Source: an uncultured delta proteobacterium
GTDB lineage: Bacteria; Desulfobacterota; Desulfobulbia; Desulfobulbales; Desulfocapsaceae
DNA length: 57,660 bases
Assembly (NCBI GenBank): GCA_903875445.1
Contig: CAIQWD010000079.1
Location: 1 to 57,660 of the forward strand
Reading direction: 5' to 3'
The position numbers and the translations under genes were made by a program. The first letter of the stretch is position 1; every line of letters starts with the position of its first letter. Below, in pieces: positions 51,530 to 57,660 of the stretch. A model generated the notes under the pieces. It was given only the letters and a program-made list of their open reading frames with translations. It did not search any database and was not told the origin of the DNA.

Positions 51530-53570
51530 TTATCTGCCGAAATTTCTGTATCGTCTGCGGTTCAGGACCAAGATCACTCTGGGCGTAGCTATTATGTTGA
51601 TCTTCTGCGGTCTGGGTATCGGTCTTATTCTGTCAGGCATGTCATCTAATGCTCTTCTTTTGGAGGGGAAAAAACGAGGCATGGCCCTGACCTCGGGCCT
51701 GGCCTTTCATCTGGCTGAACCTCTTCTCTCAATGGATCTTTTACAGATGAAAAACTCCATTGACAATATCCGCAAGCAGTATGACGACGTTATCTATATT
51801 TTTCTGACCGATGCCAGCGACAACGTTCTCACCCATACCTTTACCGGAGGTTTTCCCACCGATCTTCTCCGGGTCAATCTGGACAGCCGAAGAAAGCAAC
51901 CCTTGCTTTTAACCACCGAGCGCGGGCCGATTTATGACTTCAATGCCCGGATTGTTCTCGGCGAGAGCAATCTGGGCACTGTTAGGTTGGGATTGTCAAG
52001 GAGTGACATGGATGCCCAGATCTATCGCCAACGACTGACCAGCCTCTTCAGCACCTTGGGAGTGGTAGGTTTGGGAATTGTTCTGGCTCTCTGGTTTTCG
52101 CGAACCGTGACTTCCCGTCTCAACCGGCTGAGGAAGTCGGTGGAAGAAATTGTCAGGGGCAATCTTGATGTTCAGGTCGGGTTTTCTCCGGAAAAATACT
52201 GTTGGGAACTCATCGACTGCAACCGCAGGCAGTGCCCGGCCTACGGTGATGTACGGCGGCGCTGCTGGTATCTAGCGGGCAGCCTTTGCCCGAATTGTCT
52301 GGATCGGGAGTATCCCGGCAAGATGGAGAGCTGTCGGCATTGCTCGGTTTACAAACACAATTTCGGCGATGAACTCCAGGATCTGGCAGAGGCCTTCGAC
52401 GCCATGGCCATGACGGTTAAAAAGCATATCGATGAACTTACCGAGAGGGAAAAAACCATAGCCAGGCAACAAGGACTGCTGAAGACCATTATGAATGTCA
52501 CGCCGGATTTCATAACCTTGCAGGACCGAGAGTTGACGTACACCTTTGCCGGTAAGGCCTTCTGCGATTATTTCAATCTGCAAGAAGAGCAGGTAGTGGG
52601 CAAGACCGATTGTGACATTTTTCCGAGTGAACAGGCTGAACTCAATCTTCGGGAAGGCAAGGAGGTGCTCCTCACGGGTCATCCTCTGGCCAAAGAAATG
52701 TGTCTCAAAAGGCTGGAGGAGCAGAGATGGTTTCATGTGGTCAAGGTCCCGGTTTATGATGAGAATAATAGTATCATGGGGGTTCTTTTGACCGCCAGGG
52801 ATATCTCCATGCTGAAGAAATTCCAGGCGCAGCTTATCCAGTCGCAAAAGATGGAGGATCTTGGGCGGTTGGCCGGGGGAGTGGCCCACGAGATCAATAC
52901 GCCATTGGGCATTATTCTCGGTTACAGTCAGCTTCTGATGGACGATATCAAAGATGCAGAAGTCTTGGAAGGCATGAAAATCATAGAAAAACAGACCAAG
53001 GTCTGTCGCAAGATCGTCGCTGACCTGCTGGGCTTTGCCAGAAATTCCCAGTCGGTCAGCGAGACGGTTGACGTCAATGACTCAATCCGCAATATCACCA
53101 ATCTGGTTGAACATTCGTTTTTTCTGAACGGCATAAAAGTTTTGGTTGCTTTGGATGTAAATATCCCGCCCTTGACCGGTGACGAGGCGAAGCTTAAACA
53201 GGTTTGGCTGAATCTGCTCAATAACGCCGCCGATGCCATTGGTAAAGACGGAATGGTCTCGGTTCAGACGAAGCTCGACCCCCAAGGAGAAAGGATAGAG
53301 ATAAGCATCGCCGACACTGGAAAAGGGATTACCAAGGCCAATTTATCCAAAATATTTGACCCATTCTTCACTACCAAGGAGGTGGGTAAGGGGACAGGCT
53401 TGGGGCTCTCGGTATCGTTTGGGATCATCAAGGAGCATGGGGGGAAAATCTCCGTGCTGAGTCCTCCTCCGGCGGAATATCTGCCGGAGGATTTCGCACA
53501 GTCCAAGCATATGGGGCCGGGGACGGTATTTATTGTCGAGTTGCCCCTTGGTTCGGCACCCATAAAATAA
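51516..53570 (+). CDS. Membrane sensor histidine kinase with HAMP, eight-cysteine insert and PAS
   Basis: A 684-residue kinase. TM1 is about 17-41, followed by a periplasmic sensor of about 135 residues; TM2 is about 178-195, then HAMP to about 222. Next comes an unusual cysteine-rich insert (229-279) with Cys229, 235, 240, 250, 258, 261, 273 and 276 (KYCWELIDC start). A PAS domain (about 320-435) leads to HisKA with His458 in GGVAHEINTP, and the ATPase has NLLNNAADAI, DTGKGI and GTGLGLS. The start is a TTG at 51516 (or 51522) inside the end of the PhnD-like gene, preceded by AAAGGTGGGG. No response regulator follows; the next gene is convergent. The Cys insert may bind metal or an Fe-S cluster. 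Confidence 0.92.
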   Translation: MILSDYLPKFLYRLRFRTKITLGVAIMLIFCGLGIGLILSGMSSNALLLEGKKRGMALTSGLAFHLAEPLLSMDLLQMKNSIDNIRKQYDDVIYIFLTDASDNVLTHTFTGGFPTDLLRVNLDSRRKQPLLLTTERGPIYDFNARIVLGESNLGTVRLGLSRSDMDAQIYRQRLTSLFSTLGVVGLGIVLALWFSRTVTSRLNRLRKSVEEIVRGNLDVQVGFSPEKYCWELIDCNRRQCPAYGDVRRRCWYLAGSLCPNCLDREYPGKMESCRHCSVYKHNFGDELQDLAEAFDAMAMTVKKHIDELTEREKTIARQQGLLKTIMNVTPDFITLQDRELTYTFAGKAFCDYFNLQEEQVVGKTDCDIFPSEQAELNLREGKEVLLTGHPLAKEMCLKRLEEQRWFHVVKVPVYDENNSIMGVLLTARDISMLKKFQAQLIQSQKMEDLGRLAGGVAHEINTPLGIILGYSQLLMDDIKDAEVLEGMKIIEKQTKVCRKIVADLLGFARNSQSVSETVDVNDSIRNITNLVEHSFFLNGIKVLVALDVNIPPLTGDEAKLKQVWLNLLNNAADAIGKDGMVSVQTKLDPQGERIEISIADTGKGITKANLSKIFDPFFTTKEVGKGTGLGLSVSFGIIKEHGGKISVLSPPPAEYLPEDFAQSKHMGPGTVFIVELPLGSAPIK

Positions 53571-53608
53571 CCAAGAATCACCCTCGTGCCCGTTGTTTTT
53601 TGTGGACT

Positions 53609-54520
53609 TCATCCACCAACTGCTGGGATAGAAACCAGGCTTCTTGACAATCGCCTCATTGCATCCATAAAGGCCTCTACTGCCGGGGAACGCCATTTAT
53701 CCTTGTAATGGATCATCAGGACTCCGGTTTCCAGATCATCCGCCCAGCACACTCTGGCCATTTCCCCTTTTTCCACATCGACCCGTATGGCAATCTCCGG
53801 GATGATGGTTACCCCGATGCCGGCTTTTATCGTCTGCTTTATTGCCTCAATGCTGTTCATTTCAATTACGGTGGCCGGGGTCACTCGCTCAGTTACTAAT
53901 GCCTGTTCGAAGACCATTCGATAGCCGCAATCACTTTTCGGAAGAAGCAGGACCTGTCCTTCGAGGTCCTGAAAATCAGCCGATTTTCGCGCGGCCAAGG
54001 GATGACTTGGGTGCGTGACAATGGCGAGGGGCTCAATGCGTAACAGCTCGGATTGAAGATTTTTCGCACCGATGCTATCGGCAAACAAAAACGCCAGATC
54101 GACCGTGCCGATTCGCAGTTCTTTCTCTAGAGAATGCATGGCGCAACTGGTGATATCGAGGCGCATCCCCGGAAAGCGCGGTTGATACTCGCAGAGGACA
54201 GGCGGCAGATAGTGCGTAGCCACGGTCTGAGGCATGCGGATTGTCAATAGACCGGAGGCCATATTTCTGCCGGTGACTTCGGCCACGGCCTCCTCCTTGA
54301 TGGCGAGGAGCTTATCGGCGTAGACGAGCATCTTCGACCCTGCCTCGGTTAAACTGATCGATTTGCCTATCCTTTTGAACAGCAGGATGCCGATTTCATT
54401 TTCCAGGGTTTTTATCTGGGCGGAAACGGTGGATTGCGAGTAGTGCAGAACTTCGGCGGCCTGGTTGAAGTTCATCAGGGTAGCCACCGTCCGAAAGGTC
54501 TGCAGGCGTTGCAGGTCCAT
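53609..54520 (-). CDS. LysR-family transcriptional regulator, divergent from osmC
   Basis: A 303-residue LTTR with a clear N-terminal HTH (NFNQAAEVLHYSQSTVSAQI) and an effector domain. Cys119 and Cys202 are the only well-placed cysteines in the effector part, and no OxyR-type pair motif was recognised. AAAAGGAGC precedes the ATG. It is transcribed away from the OsmC-type gene, which it probably controls, with an inverted repeat (54552-54575) in the shared gap. It is convergent with the kinase gene at 53570. Confidence 0.92.
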   Translation of the reverse strand: MDLQRLQTFRTVATLMNFNQAAEVLHYSQSTVSAQIKTLENEIGILLFKRIGKSISLTEAGSKMLVYADKLLAIKEEAVAEVTGRNMASGLLTIRMPQTVATHYLPPVLCEYQPRFPGMRLDITSCAMHSLEKELRIGTVDLAFLFADSIGAKNLQSELLRIEPLAIVTHPSHPLAARKSADFQDLEGQVLLLPKSDCGYRMVFEQALVTERVTPATVIEMNSIEAIKQTIKAGIGVTIIPEIAIRVDVEKGEMARVCWADDLETGVLMIHYKDKWRSPAVEAFMDAMRRLSRSLVSIPAVGG

Positions 54521-54551
54521 GGTGTTTGCTCCTTTTTTTAATCGAATATTC

Positions 54552-54575
54552 CGATAAAGATATGAAAAATTATCG
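54552..54575. promoter_or_regulatory. Inverted repeat, candidate LysR operator
   Basis: CGATAA-N12-TTATCG is a perfect 6-bp dyad 32 bp upstream of lysR and about 110 bp before osmC. Position and symmetry fit a LysR binding site shared by the divergent genes. Confidence 0.45.
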
Positions 54576-54686
54576 TTGGACAGAGCCGAGAATTGTTTTG
54601 TATATCCTTATCTACAGGAATTATTTCGGCAACAAATTTAATCTAAATAAATGATTAATCACAAACAACAGTCCAAGGAGACAACC

Positions 54687-55154
54687 ATGAAGGCAGATGA
54701 AAATGGCTCACCGGAGAAAATGGAACTCATCCAAATTTCGACAACACTGGTTGCTGGGGCCAATCGACGCATAATTGCCACGACCCGCGGCCATGAAATC
54801 CTTATGGATATTCCCAAAGAACGGGGAGGTGACGATGCCGGCCCGACCCCGCCGGAATGCCTAGCCATAGCTCTCGGGGGATGCATCTTAAATATCTGCC
54901 GTTTTCTGGCAATGGAGAAGCAGATTGAATTGAAAGATCTCCGTGTATCAATTGCCGGGGATGCCGACCCTTCCCGTGCCTTTGGCCTGGTTACGGATAC
55001 CAGGGCCGGTTTTTCACACCTGTCGGTGCAGGTTGAGTTTTCCTCGGAACTTTCAGAAAGTGAAAAGGAGGAATTTCGTCAGGAACTCCTTGCCAGGTGC
55101 CCGCTTTGCGATACCATCGGCAATCCGACACCGCTGCAGATCAGGTTCGCGTAA
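54687..55154 (+). CDS. OsmC-family protein
   Basis: A protein of about 155 residues of the OsmC/Ohr/YhfA superfamily. Two conserved cysteines are visible: one in the ALGGCILNICR helix and one in the C-terminal CPLCDTIGN segment, consistent with thiol-based peroxide or other thiol chemistry. The ATG at 54687 follows AAGGAG; an upstream in-frame start at 54651 is unsupported. It is divergent from a LysR gene, an arrangement common for stress-induced osmC/ohr genes. The exact substrate is uncertain. Confidence 0.88.
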   Translation: MKADENGSPEKMELIQISTTLVAGANRRIIATTRGHEILMDIPKERGGDDAGPTPPECLAIALGGCILNICRFLAMEKQIELKDLRVSIAGDADPSRAFGLVTDTRAGFSHLSVQVEFSSELSESEKEEFRQELLARCPLCDTIGNPTPLQIRFA

Positions 55155-55284
55155 ATGGAGGTTGGAGTAATCCGGCACAACCTTCCTTAATAACACGGAA
55201 GGGGTACTACTTTCCCCTGCTTTTTCGAATTTGTATACGGTGATATTTGGCTAGTGCCCCCATTTTTCTTTATTGAAAACAGCC

Positions 55285-57252
55285 TCACGGTTTATTGGTC
55301 AAAATGAGAACCTCAGAAGGACTAAGGTTTCGTACCTCCAGAAAGGCGCAACCGTCGAACTTTACCGAGACAGTTTCGCCGAGCGCATGGGCGCCGTTGT
55401 ATGAGGCACCCTGCGCAATTTGGGCGCTGTTGGCAATGACGGTAAAGCTGGAGGCCGGCGCGGAATTGAGCGCCGTGTCGACAAGGACATCAGCGCCGCG
55501 AAGTTCGGTGCCGTTACTGTTGACCACACAGAGAATCTCTTCTTCGTCGAGAATGCGCGACCAAGCAATAAGTTCGCCATTGACGGAGGGAACGAACGGA
55601 GCGCCGAAGTTCCGAAGAGGGCGCAGGTACTGTCTGCCGTAGCGCAGAGCAGGGTAGCTCTGGCGAGCCGCGATGAGGTGCCGGATCCGCTTGAAAGCAG
55701 GATGGCTTTCATTGAAGAAGTGACAGGCTGCGGTACCGAACGCACCGAAACCAGGCAGACTCATGTCCAACCCGCCGTTGCCCGATGCCAGACCATCGGC
55801 TCCATTCTTGCGGGGGTGGGGAGCACCGAACATCGTCTCGCGCAGGTACTTATCGGGACCCTTACCATAGTCGGGGAGATACTTGTCGCGCTCGCCCTTC
55901 TCGGGACCGGCAAAAGACTGCTCAGTCCCATAATAGATGCACGGGATCCCGAGAGTAAGAAGCTGGATGGCAGCCGCCGCACAGACTTGGTGATCGCTTG
56001 ATGCATCGGAGGAGAAGCGAACCTTCGTCCCCGATACATGGTCGTGGTCATCGATGATTTTTACATGACGCTGAGCAGAATTGCGGTGTGAACCGAGTTT
56101 GGAGTCCCAGGGCTGCATAATCTCGAAATAGTCGGTCGCGGCCTCAAGACCCTTGGAGACATTGGTCAGGACAATGCGCGAATTGCCAATATCGAGAGTG
56201 GCATTGAGGTTGAGTTCCAGAGCATCGAGGTACTTGCCGGCATTGTCGTCTCCTCCTGCGACCTCTCCAACAAGGAAGAAATCGGCCTTGCCGAGGTTCG
56301 CTGCAAATTCCTTGATGCCGCCGCAAAAGTTACGCGCGGCTTCCTGTGGAACATGCTTGAGGGTATCGAGGCGCATGCCGTCAACGTCGGTTAGGGCAAT
56401 CCAGTACTTGAAACAGCGCGTCAAGTCATTCAGTGTGGCGGAGTCGTCGAAGTTGAAGTCACGGAACGAACCGTCGAAGTCGGTGCGTTTCATTTCACAA
56501 TGGTCGTCGATTATATCACCTTTGTCGAGACTCCCTTTCCCCGCGCGGGTGTAACACTCATCGCGTTGAAACTCTTCGGGCCAGACGCCAGACTCCGGGT
56601 CCGCGGCGATGGCGGGGGCGTGGTTTCCTGCGCCGTCGAGCCAGGGTCCGCGTGCATAATAGTCTGGCCACGGGCGATAGGGAGGGTTGGCCACGCCACC
56701 GTCGTAGTCCCAGTTATGACCGGAGTGGTTGAAAATCACGTCGAGGATGACGCGGATACCCCGCTGGTGCGCAGCGATGACGAGATTGACCAAGTCCTCG
56801 CGAGTACCGAAATGTGGATCCACTTCCAGGAAGTTCTGGATAGCATAGCCATGATATTCGTTGCTGTGCTTTCGTTGTTTGAAAATGGGGCCGATCCAGA
56901 GTGCAGTGATGCCGAGGTGCTCAAGATAATCAAGCCGAGAGGCGATGCCGTTGAGAGTGCCGCCCTGCCAACGCCCACCGCCGGACTCGGCCCACTTGTC
57001 CCATAGAAAGCCGACTGGCCGTGCTGAGTTGGGTGGTTTGGTGTAGTCGAAAGGGGGTCTCCCAATATCGAGACCGTCGCTAAAACGGTCGGGCAGAAGA
57101 AAGTACAGGACTTCGCTTGCCCAGTCGACAGGAGATGGATAGTACGGGATGTCTTTTCCTGCTCCATCGACGCGAAAAATTGCGCGACGTGGAAGGGGCA
57201 TGGATCGGATGGCCTTCGGGGTGGCTTTCAGCCCTTGGTGCATGAATGTCAT
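55285..57252 (-). CDS. GH13 alpha-amylase-family glycosidase
   Basis: A 655-residue GH13 enzyme. The (beta/alpha)8 barrel carries the family regions: region I DVIFNHSGHN, region II DGMRLDTLKHV with the nucleophile Asp, region III FFLVGEVAGG with the acid/base Glu, and region IV IDDHDHVSG with the transition-state Asp. A C-terminal beta domain follows. No signal peptide is visible, so intracellular glycogen- or maltodextrin-type glucans, trehalose or similar are likely substrates; specificity is not readable. AAGGAGG precedes the ATG. It stands alone, with no glycogen operon beside it. Confidence 0.92.
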   Translation of the reverse strand: MTFMHQGLKATPKAIRSMPLPRRAIFRVDGAGKDIPYYPSPVDWASEVLYFLLPDRFSDGLDIGRPPFDYTKPPNSARPVGFLWDKWAESGGGRWQGGTLNGIASRLDYLEHLGITALWIGPIFKQRKHSNEYHGYAIQNFLEVDPHFGTREDLVNLVIAAHQRGIRVILDVIFNHSGHNWDYDGGVANPPYRPWPDYYARGPWLDGAGNHAPAIAADPESGVWPEEFQRDECYTRAGKGSLDKGDIIDDHCEMKRTDFDGSFRDFNFDDSATLNDLTRCFKYWIALTDVDGMRLDTLKHVPQEAARNFCGGIKEFAANLGKADFFLVGEVAGGDDNAGKYLDALELNLNATLDIGNSRIVLTNVSKGLEAATDYFEIMQPWDSKLGSHRNSAQRHVKIIDDHDHVSGTKVRFSSDASSDHQVCAAAAIQLLTLGIPCIYYGTEQSFAGPEKGERDKYLPDYGKGPDKYLRETMFGAPHPRKNGADGLASGNGGLDMSLPGFGAFGTAACHFFNESHPAFKRIRHLIAARQSYPALRYGRQYLRPLRNFGAPFVPSVNGELIAWSRILDEEEILCVVNSNGTELRGADVLVDTALNSAPASSFTVIANSAQIAQGASYNGAHALGETVSVKFDGCAFLEVRNLSPSEVLILTNKP

Positions 57253-57521
57253 AACTATCCTCCTTCTTTAAATATTAAGGTGATTGGCAACTCTCCCAAG
57301 ATGTTGATTTTTAGTGATTATTTAAATGAGCCTCTGGTCGTTTCTTAAAATCGATGAAATCGACCGACTGCTTGACGAAAAAAGTTGCACATCGCGTGCG
57401 GTGTATTGTGTAAGTCCTTTGCATATGATCGCGGCAAGCGGCGGTCAACGGTGAAATAACCGGCTGGCCGAGAGTTTGCAGCTTTAAGAACGCGGCTATT
57501 TCCAGTCCGGTTTATTGACTT
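57253..57521. other. Gap between GH13 gene and group II intron
   Basis: About 270 bp with no supported gene. It should contain the GH13 promoter near 57,280-57,330 and the 5' exon of the intron near 57,500-57,521. No RNA gene or repeat was recognised, so the intron target was not identified. Confidence 0.4.
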
Positions 57522-57660
57522 GTGTACGCCCGGCATGGGCGTGATCTTATGGGGTGCAAGTCCCCTGTATGTAAACCCTGTTACTGTCGTGATGACAGGA
57601 ACATAAATACTAGCCGAAAGCAAGGGCGGTTTCGTGAGGAACCGTCCGGAGGAAGCTGGA
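57522..57660 (+). mobile_element. Group II intron, 5' end (partial)
   Basis: The sequence begins GTGTACGCCCGGCATGGGCGTG and continues with GGGGTGCAAGTCCCC, ACTAGCCGAAAGCAAGGG and CCGTCCGGAGGAAGCTGGA. These are the conserved 5' boundary (GUGYG-like) and domain I stems of bacterial group II introns that encode a reverse transcriptase/maturase. It runs off the right edge, so the maturase gene is presumably just outside. Orientation is plus. Confidence 0.88.

Noticed and set aside
57345-57623. 92-codon minus-strand frame at the right end
   Set aside because: It overlaps the group II intron RNA on the opposite strand and has no family or ribosome binding site.

Overview
The window is bacterial chromosomal DNA, most likely from a sulfate-reducing Desulfobacterota (Desulfobulbales-like) genome. 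This is inferred from the gene content: many PAS-type hybrid sensor kinases, a corrinoid methyltransferase system with a RACE-type reactivator, acyl-CoA catabolism beside a Zn-ribbon/OB-fold protein, and a conserved translation operon running thrS-infC-rpmI-rplT-pheS-pheT-ihfA-merR. No taxonomic search was possible.

Region 1 (about 1-16,570) reads as an accessory island and looks more AT-rich by eye than the rest. It starts with a 1,207-residue hybrid kinase. Then comes a LysR regulator divergent from what looks like a complete corrinoid-dependent demethylation system: tetrahydrofolate-side methyltransferase, corrinoid protein, UroD-family substrate methyltransferase, an outer-membrane transporter-like protein, a MetH-activation-domain-like protein, an MFS exporter/importer and a RACE ferredoxin-ATPase. 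The likely job is taking methyl groups from methoxylated aromatic or similar compounds and passing them to tetrahydrofolate. The island's right end holds two decayed genes and a P4-type tyrosine integrase. The integrase lies 3' of a tRNA-Leu(TAA), the usual attachment site for such elements.

Region 2 (16,570-20,125) is core-like: tRNA-Leu, a ybeY-pdxJ fused frame, phoH, a DsbA-like secreted protein and a second tRNA-Leu(TAG). Region 3 (20,379-29,185) has a small PAS/Cys-motif protein. It is followed by a fatty or branched-chain acid operon under a XRE-cupin regulator with a 23-bp palindrome: thiolase-like protein lacking the catalytic Cys, DUF35-type partner, acyl-CoA ligase, acetoacetyl-CoA synthetase and isovaleryl-CoA-type dehydrogenase.

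Region 4 (29,339-41,117) is information processing on the minus strand: tRNA-Pro, merR, ihfA, pheT, pheS, rplT, rpmI, infC (ATT start), thrS, tRNA-Val, recR, ybaB, dnaX, SRP RNA, tRNA-Ser and tadA. Region 5 (41,177-50,356) has a sigma-54 activator, an M3 peptidase with trpA and trpB, fliW, a 543-residue unknown protein, a RAYT transposase and rsmI. Region 6 (50,600-57,660) has a PhnD-like lipoprotein overlapping a sensor kinase with an eight-cysteine insert, a LysR/OsmC divergent pair, a GH13 glycosidase and the 5' end of a group II intron running off the window.
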